DNA of 64,000 bases. Source: JAMXLO01 sp963832895. GTDB lineage: Bacteria; Pseudomonadota; Alphaproteobacteria; Acetobacterales; Acetobacteraceae. A program made the translations under genes and the position numbers. Below the pieces are notes generated by a model. The model was not told the DNA's origin. It saw nothing but the letters and a program-made list of their open reading frames with translations, and did not search any database. Location of the stretch: NCBI GenBank assembly GCA_963832895.1, contig CAWHVQ010000018.1, forward strand, positions 1-64,000, read 5' to 3'. Shown one piece after another: positions 8,814 through 17,330 of the stretch; the stretch's first letter is position 1, and each line of letters begins with the position of its first letter.

Positions 8814-9896
8814 ATGACCAAGCGCCATACTTTTACCGAGGCCATGAGTGCCGCGCTGTTCGGTATCTTTCTTGCGATCGCCAACGTCGGAGGCGCTGCC
8901 CAGGCACAGACCCCCGGTCCGGTTCAGCCATGGGGTCTACCGCCATTGCCGGCAGGTATCGGTCCAGTCGAGAAATTCGCCGACGTCAGCAACACGCCGC
9001 AGGGTCAGTTCCTCGAAGGCGGAGCGTTCGACACTCAAGGCAATCTGTGGTTCGTGGCTATCGGCAGCGGGTGGGTTTCATATCTGACCCCGGACGCCAA
9101 GTTGGTCCCGGTATTCAATTGCAATCCCCAGGCTGATCTCGGTCAAACCTGTGAGCCGCAGGGTACGCGGTGGTACAACGGCAAACTCTACCTCACGTCG
9201 CGGCACCGCGGCATTCTAGTTTACGACCCGCAGACGAAGCAGGTCAGCACCCTGGTTTACACCTACCGTAACCAGCTGTTCAAAGGCCCCAACGATCTCG
9301 ACTTCGATGCCGAAGGCAATTTGTTCTTCACCGACCCCTGGGGAACCGGTCCTGGCCCAAGCGTGGCTGACCGCACGGGTGCCGTCTATCAGTATTCGCA
9401 TGACGGTGTTCTGCGCCGGGTGATGGACAGCGGTTCGTTCCCGAACGGCATTGCCGTGTCGCCCGACAACGGCATGCTGGCCATCGGCGACTGCAGGGAA
9501 GGCCGCGTCTGGTATAGTCCCTTCATTACCGGCCCCACGATGGGCTGCCCGCAATGTTCCAAGGATCCGCTGCATCTGACCTTTGTTGGGGTAAAGGCGG
9601 GCACTTATGTGCCTGGCAACAGCTGTCCCGATGGCATCCACTACGACGCCCATGGCAATTTGTGGGCGCAGTTGGGTGGTCTCGGCGGCATTGTCGAGAT
9701 CGATCCGCGCGGTCTGATCCTGGGCTTCGTGCCGATCCCGAACGGCGATGCCGCAACGACCAACTTTGCATTCGGCGGCCCCGATAACCAGTACATCTAC
9801 TTCGAGGGCGCCATCAGCGGGACCTTCTGGCGCTTCAAGGCGCCCTATCCTGGCCTGATCGGTCCGGGGGGTGTTCGCCTGCCGGTGCAGCCGTGA
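8814..9896 (+). CDS. Exported SMP-30/gluconolactonase-like beta-propeller
   Basis: Protein of 360 residues with a Sec-type signal peptide (positive MTKRH, hydrophobic core, cleavage after AQA around residue 31), so it acts in the periplasm. The rest has the repeat pattern of SMP-30/gluconolactonase/LRE propellers: FLEGGAFDTQGNLWFV, PQGTRWYNGKLYL, GPNDLDFDAEGNLFFTDPWG, FPNGIAVSPDN and CPDGIHYDAHGNLW. The conserved Glu, Asn and Asp that bind metal in the family are visible in these blocks. It probably hydrolyses a sugar or aromatic lactone. The ATG is chosen because a GGGAGGAAGG site lies 12 bases upstream. Related repeats flank the gene on both sides. Confidence 0.85.
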   Translation: MTKRHTFTEAMSAALFGIFLAIANVGGAAQAQTPGPVQPWGLPPLPAGIGPVEKFADVSNTPQGQFLEGGAFDTQGNLWFVAIGSGWVSYLTPDAKLVPVFNCNPQADLGQTCEPQGTRWYNGKLYLTSRHRGILVYDPQTKQVSTLVYTYRNQLFKGPNDLDFDAEGNLFFTDPWGTGPGPSVADRTGAVYQYSHDGVLRRVMDSGSFPNGIAVSPDNGMLAIGDCREGRVWYSPFITGPTMGCPQCSKDPLHLTFVGVKAGTYVPGNSCPDGIHYDAHGNLWAQLGGLGGIVEIDPRGLILGFVPIPNGDAATTNFAFGGPDNQYIYFEGAISGTFWRFKAPYPGLIGPGGVRLPVQP

Positions 9897-10007
9897 AACG
9901 CCATGGTTCACCTGCGGGTTCGGCTGGGCAATGCGTCGGAGCGGCCAAGTCTTACGGCCGCCAAGACCCTTCTCGCACGTTGAGGCCCGGCCACCGTATG
10001 GCACGTT

Positions 10008-10039
10008 CTGGCCGGGAGCAGAGTGGCGGCTTTCGAGTG
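10008..10039 (+). repeat. Degenerate repeat flanking lactonase gene, right copy
   Basis: Begins ctggccgggagcagagtggc and matches the copy at 8561 in the same orientation. It is part of a longer degenerate block at about 9930-10075. Confidence 0.55.
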
Positions 10040-10160
10040 TTCAGCGGCGACAAGCGGACGGTCGCTCATGGAACTCGCGCGGCCTCGGGCGCGGTCGGAG
10101 TTGCAGGTGCGCGCCATAGAAGGATATGGCTCACGTGCCGCCGCACATGGGGACGGTAGA

Positions 10161-11046
10161 TTGAGTGATGAAAACAACACTACGGCTCGCGCTACCAACG
10201 TTGTCCCGTTGGACCCAAAGAGTGTGCCCGCTGTCCCAGACATACCTCGGATAACACTCTCGCATAAGCGAGTTGGCAGAGCTGATTGGCGCAACAAGTC
10301 GTTTGCCGACCTCAACGCTCTAGGTGCTGAGTTCGAAGACTGCGACTTTAGGGTACTCCATCTTCCAGCGCGGTTATTTCAGGGATTCGAAGTTCACGAA
10401 CTGTCGCTTTGATGGAGCTAAGTTCAACGATTGCAATTTCAAACGGGCAACTTTCTATGCGTGCGACCTAAAGTTTGTTCAATTCCAGCGATGCCTACTC
10501 GACTTGGACGAGGTGATTGCGTCACTCCCTGCCGAACCAAACATTCGACGGGAAGTCCTTCAAAACCTGCGCGCGAATGCGGTGGAGGTCGGAGACTATG
10601 CTAGCCAGGCCCGCTTAGTATTAGAGGAAGTAGCCGCCGCGAAGCGCCACTATAGCTACGCTCTATGGGGCTACGACAGCTATTACAAAAGGAAGTACTC
10701 GGGCGTCTTCCCCAAGATCAGGGCCGGAGCCAAGCTGGCAGGGCTGAACACCAGCGGGCTGATATGGGGGCATGGAGAAAAGGCTGGACGGCTCATCATT
10801 AGTTGCTTCGTGTTGCTTGGTGTGTTGGCATTCATCAACTTCTGGAACGTTATGCCACGGGTCGGATGGAAGGAGAGTGGCGCGGGGTGGAACGTGTTCG
10901 AGTACGTCGTTCAACTTTTCCTGGACATGTCGATAGACCCCAAGTTCCGAGGCTTCGCCGTGATCGACTATGCGGCGGTCGTCATGAGATACGTTTACAT
11001 CGGGCTGTTCATATCAATCCTTTACAAGTCGATCTCACATCGATGA
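10161..11046 (+). pseudogene. Pentapeptide-repeat membrane protein, one frameshift
   Basis: From TTG at 10161 the first frame gives a hydrophilic N-terminus ending in pentapeptide-like turns (SFADLNALGAEFEDCDF). At about 10350 the pattern continues one base out of phase (YSIFQRGYFRDSKFTNCRF, then GAKFNDCNFKRATF). A helical linker follows, then two hydrophobic segments (about LIISCFVLLGVLAFINFW and MRYVYIGLFISILY near the C-terminus) around a re-entrant-like loop. Read through, it is about 294 residues. Known pentapeptide proteins with a two-helix ion-channel tail have a TTLGYGD-like filter in that loop; here the loop is FLDMSIDPKFRG. The stop overlaps the next start (ATGA). Function is unknown; an effector or membrane-sensing role is inference. 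Confidence 0.65.
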
Positions 11047-11729
11047 CTAGAAGTGCAGGGTTGTTGGGCGTCTATGCGTTTGGTTCAGTGGGGCGCGGTC
11101 AACAGGACGATCTAAGCGATCTTGACGTACTGGCAGTGGTCCGTAATGGCGGCGGCAAAATTGCCGAACAGTTGGTGACTGAATATGTGCCCCCGAGCTT
11201 GCGGCAACTGAAGCTTTCGATTTCCTGGTATGGCGAGGATCGTCTCCGAGAAATGTTTCGAAACGGCGAGTTATTCGCTTGGCACCTGCACAGCGAGACG
11301 TTGCCCCTATACGATCCAATAGGCTACCTACACGGGCTGGGCACGCCCGCAGCATACCACGATGCTGTGACCGACACCCGGTCCTTTCAGAAGATCCTAA
11401 GAGGCATACCCGCTCAGGTATCCGCGAACGAGTGCAATGCAGTCTACGAATCTGGCCTTATTTATGTCTGCCTGCGGAACATCGCGATGGCGGCGTCGTG
11501 GCAACTTTGCAAGCACCCGAACTTCACCCGCCACTCACCGTTCGAGCTTAGTGATATGCGCGGATGTCCTATTTCGAGGGAGGAGTTCGCCCTCACCATG
11601 GCCTGCCGCATGGCTGGACAGCGAGGGAATGCACCTCCGCTTGGCGTCGACGCCGCGTTCGTGTTGGACGCTTACAGCAGACTAGATCCGTGGATTGAAG
11701 AGTTGTGCGACATGCTGGAAAGGAAGTAA
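11043..11729 (+). CDS. Nucleotidyltransferase-domain protein (MNT-like)
   Basis: About 228 residues. The N-terminus carries the minimal nucleotidyltransferase signature: GSVGRG, eight residues, then SDLDVLAVV (residues about 14-32), the Gly-Ser and paired acidic residues that bind NTP and metal. A long alpha-helical C-terminal part (ECNAVYESGLIYVCLRNIA) resembles the helical half found in MNT/HEPN proteins but lacks a clear RxxxxxH motif. The ATG overlaps the stop of the pentapeptide gene by four bases and the next gene starts five bases after its stop, so all three form one operon. It could modify a protein, tRNA or small molecule; the target is not readable. Confidence 0.75.
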   Translation: MTRSAGLLGVYAFGSVGRGQQDDLSDLDVLAVVRNGGGKIAEQLVTEYVPPSLRQLKLSISWYGEDRLREMFRNGELFAWHLHSETLPLYDPIGYLHGLGTPAAYHDAVTDTRSFQKILRGIPAQVSANECNAVYESGLIYVCLRNIAMAASWQLCKHPNFTRHSPFELSDMRGCPISREEFALTMACRMAGQRGNAPPLGVDAAFVLDAYSRLDPWIEELCDMLERK

Positions 11730-11733
11730 GCCA

Positions 11734-12141
11734 GTGGACGGAAGTACGAGAAGAACTCGCTTCGAGGCCCGAGTGAGCCTTGAACGCGATTTTCTGACCC
11801 GTGTGAACCAGGCGTTCGGCGGCAGCGAGCCATTGGCGGGCATGACATTGGACGCTATCGAGTCTTGGCGGAAGCGCGCGAAGACCGTATGGCCTGCCGT
11901 CGACATGGACCGACTTGCGCGCCTTCTGCTGGCGGCATCGTCTCGTGCAGAATTGCTTGCTGACAACAGCAAGGAGGTTTTCGAGTTGGAGCACCGGCCT
12001 CCACCCAATTCCCTCAATGAGATTCGCATGTTGCTTGAACAAGCGCTCGCTGAAGAAACGCCGGCACGAGTTCTGAGCCCGGCGCATCGGGTCCCCTCCG
12101 GAGATCGGCTGGGTAGCCGAGCAACGAGCGCCTTGGGTTGA
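11734..12141 (+). CDS. Small helical protein of the nucleotidyltransferase operon
   Basis: From GTG at 11734, with AGGAAG upstream, this encodes 135 residues. The protein is highly charged and predicted largely helical (AIESWRKRAKTVWPAVDMDR, then RLARLLLAASSRAELLADN). It matches no family I recognise. Position directly after the nucleotidyltransferase gene suggests a partner or antitoxin-like regulator, which is inference. An earlier in-frame ATG at 11695 would overlap the preceding gene by 35 bases and is less likely. Confidence 0.55.
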   Translation: MDGSTRRTRFEARVSLERDFLTRVNQAFGGSEPLAGMTLDAIESWRKRAKTVWPAVDMDRLARLLLAASSRAELLADNSKEVFELEHRPPPNSLNEIRMLLEQALAEETPARVLSPAHRVPSGDRLGSRATSALG

Positions 12142-12219
12142 GTGCGGCCGTTCCGATGGCCGCTATTACACTCCACATCGCTCAGCTAATATGCATTCGT
12201 CCGAGACGGGAAGCCCAAC

Positions 12220-12767
12220 ATGATTAACCTGAGCGGTATCGGCCACGTTCTGTTGCGGGTCACCGACGAGGAAGCCTCAAAGCGGTTCTACCGCGACGTG
12301 CTGGGGAGCAGGACCCAGAACACGGCGGCGTGTTCATGACTCTGGGCGACGGCTTTCATACCATCGACATTGCGCAGCATCCCGCACCGCAGGACGCACC
12401 GAGGCCGTACCCCGGACAGCTCGGGCTGGCGCACATCGCGTTCAAGGTTGCCAGTTATGCGGCATTGCGCGAAGCCTACGCCCACCTGCTCAAAAACGGA
12501 GTCGAGATCCAGCGTGCCGCCGATCATGTCTGCCAGCGCAGCATCTATTTCGCCGATCCCGACGGCAACGGCCTGGAGATCTATTATGAGATGCCGCGGG
12601 CGCTGCAGCTGTTCCCGAACGGCCGCGGCGATGAGGACGAAGTGCTGCCGCTGAGCAGCGCAGACGACCCGCTACCCCAGTGGCTCGTCGAGGAGTGGCC
12701 CGGGGCCGCCGCGATCGCTAAGGTCGAACGGCTGCGCCGCCAGGCGGCATCGACAGCGGTCGATTGA
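12220..12767 (+). pseudogene. VOC/glyoxalase-type dioxygenase, broken by deletion
   Basis: The first frame (12220-12300) encodes MINLSGIGHVLLRVTDEEAS and KRFYRDVLG, the usual start of a vicinal-oxygen-chelate protein. The rest is in another frame from about 12306 (EQDPEHGGVFMTLGDG) to 12767 and includes the metal-ligand blocks LGLAHIAFKV and FADPDGNGLEIYYE. A small deletion of a few residues that is not a multiple of three lies at about 12300. If repaired, the gene would be a ring-cleavage dioxygenase or glyoxalase relative of about 185 residues. Confidence 0.75.
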
Positions 12768-13248
12768 CCTTCGCCAGCCAGACGCCTTGAGCACACCGAA
12801 CAGCGCTTTGGTCTAGGTCGCGCGGGGGACGACTTTCGGCGCAACCTCGGCATCGACACGAGGATCGATGAAGGACCGAAATCCACCCGGAGCACACGCC
12901 AGTGGAACGGCCGCTTTGGAGGAACGGCAATCATCGCCTGAGCATCTGCAATGGGCGCGAAGCAGAATGAGCAAAGAGATGGCCGCAAGGAGACAGTCTG
13001 CTGTGGGTGATCAGCACGCTGAAGTGGACTTTCACGGTTCGGCCAATCCTGCTCGGCCGCTTAACTGCTGGCGTCACGCGGCAGCCAGCTACTAACCGTT
13101 TGCTCGCTGTGCAGTTTGACTGGGTGCCGGGACAACGACAGTCGCGGTGCGTCCGGTTACCAGACGCACGTCGGCCGCCTGGCTTTCCTGCTTCGGGAAT
13201 TTGCGGTGTGCTGGGTGGCGACAGAGAGAACCCTCGGCTGGAGTGATC
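12768..13248. other. Intergenic region with degenerate repeats
   Basis: No gene is supported. Segments such as ggaacggccgctttgg (about 12913) and gtggactttcacggttcggc (about 13024) belong to the degenerate repeat type seen elsewhere. An inverted repeat GTGCGTC/GACGCAC at 13147-13169 could form a 7-bp hairpin; it has no U-tract, so it is not a typical terminator. Confidence 0.45.
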
Positions 13249-14157
13249 ATGGAAACGACACAGCATCACCTCCGTCTGCGCCACGGCATGGCGAATATCG
13301 GGCCTGGTCTGCGGCTGCATTACGTGACAGCCGGCAACGGTGATCGCACGGCGGTGTTGCTGCACGGTTTTCCCCAGACCTGGCAGGAATGGCGCCACGT
13401 GATCGGGCCGCTGTCAGAAGCAGGCTTCCGGATCGTCGCCCCTGACTACCGCGGAGCTGGCCATTCGTCCCGGCCGCTGGGAGGTTACGACAAGCGGACG
13501 ATGGCTGAAGATATTCATCAATTGGTCCGGGAGCACCTGGGCACCACTGGCCGGCTGGTTTTGATCGGCCATGACATCGGCCTCATGGTCGCCTATGCCT
13601 ACGCCCAGGCATTCCGAGACGAGGTATCGCATCTCGTCGTAATGGATGCGCCGGTGCCGGGGACGGCTATATTCGACCGCATACGAACCGATTCGCGCGT
13701 CTGGCACTTTGCCTTCCATGGCGTGCGGGATGTCCCCGAGATGCTGGTTGCGGGGCGCGAACGACCCTACCTTCAGGCATTCTTTGGCGCCCGCCTGTAT
13801 AACCCATCGGCTTTTGATGAGTTTGAACTGGATATCTATGCCGCTGCCTATGCGGCCCCGGGTGCGATGCGGGCAGGGTTCGAGCTGTATCGCGCGTTCG
13901 ATCACGACATCGAGCATAACCAAACCGCATTGGCCGAGAATGGGAAGCTAACAGTGCCGGTTCTAGCTGTTGGCGGCGCATATAGTACAACCGGCCCCTT
14001 GATGGCGGAGATGATGCGGGAGGTGGCCGAAGACGTGACCGAACTTCGGGTACCAGACACGGCCCATTGGATCGCAGAGGAAAATCCCACTGAATTCCTT
14101 GAAGGCTTACAGAAGTTTCTCCGGCGCGCAGGTCGCGGCGAAGCCACCGGGACCTGA
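13249..14157 (+). CDS. Alpha/beta hydrolase, epoxide hydrolase/haloacetate dehalogenase-like
   Basis: About 302 residues with the alpha/beta hydrolase core: oxyanion-hole HGFPQTWQEW near residues 40-50, YRGAGHSS, and the nucleophile elbow VLIGHDIGLMVAY with Asp as nucleophile. That Asp is typical of epoxide hydrolases and haloacetate dehalogenases. The late His is in DTAHWIAEENP. A helical cap (about 130-220) lies between. The ATG at 13249 is preferred; upstream in-frame starts extend into non-conserved sequence. It is isolated, between a broken VOC gene and a group II intron. Substrate preference between epoxides and haloacids cannot be decided from the sequence. Confidence 0.85.
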   Translation: METTQHHLRLRHGMANIGPGLRLHYVTAGNGDRTAVLLHGFPQTWQEWRHVIGPLSEAGFRIVAPDYRGAGHSSRPLGGYDKRTMAEDIHQLVREHLGTTGRLVLIGHDIGLMVAYAYAQAFRDEVSHLVVMDAPVPGTAIFDRIRTDSRVWHFAFHGVRDVPEMLVAGRERPYLQAFFGARLYNPSAFDEFELDIYAAAYAAPGAMRAGFELYRAFDHDIEHNQTALAENGKLTVPVLAVGGAYSTTGPLMAEMMREVAEDVTELRVPDTAHWIAEENPTEFLEGLQKFLRRAGRGEATGT

Positions 14158-14620
14158 CGCGCCACCAAATGGCAGCCACCCATTCCCTCACGAAAGGCCG
14201 CTTTGTCCCTGAAGCCGACGTTTCACTGATCAAGCCTTGCGAACAACCGGTCGTGCGCCGGGAGACCGGTAAGGAGGAAGTGGTGAGAGTCCACTGCGAT
14301 GAAGGAGTAGCAAACCACGTCGGCCCCGAGCCGTGCGCAGGCATCCGCGAGGGTGTCGGCGAAGCGTCGGTAGGGGTACGTGCAGGCCAGCCATTGAGCC
14401 GCGAAATTGTTCTGATCTCGGGTGCCGACGCCGTGACTAGGGTGGAAGGCAACACGGAAGGATGCGTTATTGCGAGTGTCCGCCCGGCCCGGCGTGGTCA
14501 TAGACCCTGGCATGTACGGAAGCTCCTTGCACGGGAACCGGGAGATCTCTGGATCGGCCATAAGCCCTCCAACTCGGGGCGTATGGTCCGCAGCGGAAAG
14601 GCGATGAGCCGTAGTCGCTG

Positions 14621-16096
14621 ATGTACGATCCAGAGAAGTCAGACTCCGGCATAGTAGCTGTGAAGTCGACGAACAAAGCCGGGCGACCGGCGGCGGAGTT
14701 GGCGGAGCCAAGGCTGGGGACCAAGGGAAGCGCGGGACAGCAAAGCACGCACCGGGCACAGGACCGGGCTCGCGTGACCCAGGCGCTGGATCGCGTACGG
14801 AAAGTCGCAAAGGAGAGGAAAAAGGAACAGTTCACCGCGCTCCTCCACCACGTCAGTGTCGAAACGCTGCGGACGGCGTTCTACGCGCTCAAACGCAAGG
14901 CCGCCCCCGGCGTGGATGGCATGACGTGGCGGGACTATGAGGCAGGCCTCGAGCGACGGCTCGAGGACCTGCACAAACGGGTCCATCGAGGCGCTTACCG
15001 GCCTCAACCGTCCCGCCGGACGTATATACCGAAGGCGGACGGGAGACTTCGGCCGCTGGCGATCGCCGCCCTGGAGGATAAGATCGTCCAGGGCGCGACC
15101 GTGCTGGTACTCAACGCGATCTATGAAGGCGACTTCTGCGGTTTCTCCTACGGGTTTCGGCCTGGAAGAGGGCCGCACGACGCGTTGGATGCCCTGTCGG
15201 TGGCAATCGACAGGCGGAATGTGAACTGGGTAGTAGACGCCGACATCCAGAACTTCTTTGGGGCGGTCAGCCAGGAGTGGCTGATCCGCTTCGTGAAGCA
15301 TAGGGTTGGCGACGAGCGCATCACCCGCCTGATTCAGAAGTGGCTCAAGGCGGGCATCCTTGAGGACGGGGACGTGACGGTGGACGACCGGGGGACAGGC
15401 CAAGGGTCGGTGATCTCACCGCTTCTCGGGAATGTCTACCTGCACTATGTCCTGGACCTGTGGGCCAAACGCTGGCGACGGCGTGAGACCACCGGCGACA
15501 TGATCATCGTGCGGTACGCCGATGATTTGGTCGTTGGCTTCGAGCACGAGGGCGACGCCCGTCGCTTTCTTGATGCGATGCGCGCGAGACTGAAGGAGTT
15601 CGCGCTGTCGCTCCATCCGGAGAAGACCCGTCTGATTGAGTTTGGTCGCCATGCGGCGGCCGACCGCAAACAGCAAGGGCTTAGCAAACCGGAAACCTTC
15701 GCGTTCCTGGGGTTCACGTTCATCTGCGGAAAGACACGCCGCGGGCGATTCCAGCTTCAACGGAAAACCCGGCGTGACCGCATGCGGACGAAGCTCCAGG
15801 AGATCAAGGGGGAGCTGAGGCGTCGAATGCACCAACCAATTCCCGAACAAGGGGAATGGCTGAGGCAGATCGTGACCGGGCACTTTGCTTACTTTGCTGT
15901 TCCAACAAACATCCGGGCGCTGTCGGCGTTCCGGCATTATGTGACCGATATCTGGAGGCGCACGCTTCGGCGGCGCAGTCAAAAGGACGGTTGCACTTGG
16001 GATCGCATCGCGCAGGTATCAGGACACTGGCTCCCTAAGCCCCGCATCCTTCATCCCTGGCCAGATGTGCGCTTCGCCGTCACCCACCCGAGGTAG
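14621..16096 (+). CDS. ltrA: Group II intron reverse transcriptase/maturase
   Basis: Protein of 491 residues that splices and mobilises its host intron. Reverse transcriptase blocks are clear: KAAPGVDGMTW (RT0/1), YIPKADGRLRPLAI (RT2), FSYGFRPGRGPHDAL (RT3), VVDADIQNFFGAV (RT3/4), GTGQGSVISPLLGNVYLHY (RT4) and the catalytic VRYADDLVVG near residue 303. The maturase X domain covers the C-terminal third (LRQIVTGHFAYFAVPTN, then IWRRTLRRRSQ). It ends at FAVTHPR with no HNH endonuclease, so mobility would use the endonuclease-independent route. The frame is intact. Confidence 0.95.
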   Translation: MYDPEKSDSGIVAVKSTNKAGRPAAELAEPRLGTKGSAGQQSTHRAQDRARVTQALDRVRKVAKERKKEQFTALLHHVSVETLRTAFYALKRKAAPGVDGMTWRDYEAGLERRLEDLHKRVHRGAYRPQPSRRTYIPKADGRLRPLAIAALEDKIVQGATVLVLNAIYEGDFCGFSYGFRPGRGPHDALDALSVAIDRRNVNWVVDADIQNFFGAVSQEWLIRFVKHRVGDERITRLIQKWLKAGILEDGDVTVDDRGTGQGSVISPLLGNVYLHYVLDLWAKRWRRRETTGDMIIVRYADDLVVGFEHEGDARRFLDAMRARLKEFALSLHPEKTRLIEFGRHAAADRKQQGLSKPETFAFLGFTFICGKTRRGRFQLQRKTRRDRMRTKLQEIKGELRRRMHQPIPEQGEWLRQIVTGHFAYFAVPTNIRALSAFRHYVTDIWRRTLRRRSQKDGCTWDRIAQVSGHWLPKPRILHPWPDVRFAVTHPR

Positions 16097-16169
16097 GAGC
16101 CCAGTGCCCGAATCGGGCTCGCTGGGATCTGTGCGGGGGGCGCCCGGCAACGGGCGTCCCTACCGCGAT
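16097..16169 (+). ncRNA. Intron domains V and VI
   Basis: Domain V is a 33-base hairpin starting GAGCCCAG directly after the maturase stop and closing with CTGGGATC. Domain VI follows as a hairpin with arms GGGCGCCCG and CGGGCGTCCC and a candidate branch A in CCCTACCGC close to the 3' end. Confidence 0.8.
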
Positions 16170-16540
16170 TCTGCTTACGGGTGGCGGTGAAAATCCTGCC
16201 GTAGTCCGACGTGGGCGCGTTGCCGTCGGCACCTGGCGGCGCTGAACGTCCGCTTCTGCGATCGGCTCTCGGGCCGGCGTAGGACCAGCTTGGGTCGACA
16301 GCTGCCGTTGGCAAACCCCATGCACGAACGTCTGCTTGCTGCCGTTGCGCACTCCAGAGCGGCTGTTCCGGTTTCGTGAAGAGTTTCGGGCGCCACTTGG
16401 CGCACGAAAGTCTGCGAGGAACGAACCCGCGGGTCGCAGACGATGGTCTATGGGTCTTTCTGTTTTCGGCTGAGCGTGGCGAAGTCACGACCGGCAGTGG
16501 GAGCCGCGGAACGTGATGCGATCTGTCCGAATTGTCGCTG
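16170..16540. other. Region between two intron tails
   Basis: No gene. The sequence resembles the degenerate intergenic repeat type (gaacgtccgcttctgcgatc at 16245, gaccggcagtgggagccgcgg at 16489). It joins the complete intron to an orphan intron tail. Confidence 0.5.
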
Positions 16541-16610
16541 GACCGGATGCGGGAAATCTGCACGTCCGGGTCTGTGAGGGGTGGGGATGGCAACGTCCCC
16601 ATCTACTCGG
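16541..16610 (+). ncRNA. Orphan group II intron tail (domains V-VI)
   Basis: GACCGGATGCGGGAAATCTG followed by CACGTCCGGGTC has the shape of a bacterial domain V (CCGGA/TCCGG stem, GAAA-type loop). It is followed by a domain VI-like hairpin (GTGGGGATGG, CAACGTCCCC) ending in CATCTACTC. It differs in sequence from the domain V of the intact intron just upstream, so it is the remnant of a different intron whose body is gone. Its 3' edge coincides with the break in the second IS91 transposase. Confidence 0.65.
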
Positions 16611-17326
16611 CAGCGTTTATGGCGGACCGGCGAGAGGTGGCGCTGGAAGGCCCGGTGGTCGGCAAGTGGTGCGAGGTTGCCGAAGAAGGCAAGCCTGCCG
16701 GCGTCGTGGAGTGCGATCAGTCTGGTGAGGAACAGGCGGCGGAACAGCTTGCCCAGGACGCGCACCGGCAGGAGGAACGCCGGTCGCGAGGAGAGCCAGC
16801 GCTGCCCATCGAGTGCGATGCCGCCAGCCGGCACGATCATGTGCACGTGGGGGTGGTGAGTCAGTGCCGATCCCCAGGTGTGGAGCACGGCGGTGATGCC
16901 GATCCGTGCACTCAGGTGTCGAGGATCGGCGGCGATCGTGAGCATCGTCTCAGACGCCGCGTGGAACAGCAGGTCATAGACCACGGCCTTGTTGTGGAGC
17001 GCGATGTCGGCGACCTCGCTCGGTAGGGTGAAGACAACATGGAAGTATCCAACCGGCAGCAGGTCGGCCTCGCGCTCGGCCAGCCACGTGCGCGCGGCGG
17101 TGCCCTGGCACTTGGGGCAGTGCCGGTTCCGGCAGCTGTTGTAGGCGATCCGCCAGAGGCCGCAGTCCTCGCAAGCCTCGACATGACCGCCCAGGGCCGC
17201 GGTGCGGCAATGCTCGATCGCCGACATGACTTTGAGCTGATGAAGGCTCAGGTGTCCGGCATGGGTGGCCCGATAAGTGGGGCCGGCGGCACGGAAGATA
17301 TCGGCGACCTCGAGCGAGGCGCGCAC
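16611..17326 (-). pseudogene. IS91 transposase, truncated
   Basis: The reading frame starts at GTG 17326 (RASLEVADIFRAAG) and matches copy 1 up to HLSPVRHKR, where homology stops at 16611. The zinc-binding Cys cluster and the HHPHVHMIV motif are kept. The segment carrying the catalytic Tyr (YLSRYTHRVA in copy 1) is missing, so the product would be inactive. The frame continues for about 50 non-homologous residues into the intron tail. Confidence 0.88.
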
Positions 17327-17330
17327 CGCC

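Larger units (their letters stand above)
14253..16169 (+). mobile_element. Complete group II intron
   Basis: The 5' end is placed at GTGCGCC (14253), a GUGYG-type boundary, followed by structured domain I sequence. The maturase gene fills domain IV. Domain V starts right after its stop, and domain VI ends at CCGCGAT (16169), an AY-type 3' end. Total length is about 1.92 kb, normal for a bacterial intron. The insertion point lies in noncoding DNA just after a degenerate repeat segment (aaaggccgctttgtccctg), not in a gene. Boundaries were assigned by eye. Confidence 0.8.

Noticed and set aside
13147..13169. Hairpin GTGCGTC/GACGCAC as a terminator
   Set aside because: No U-rich tail and no gene ends just upstream.
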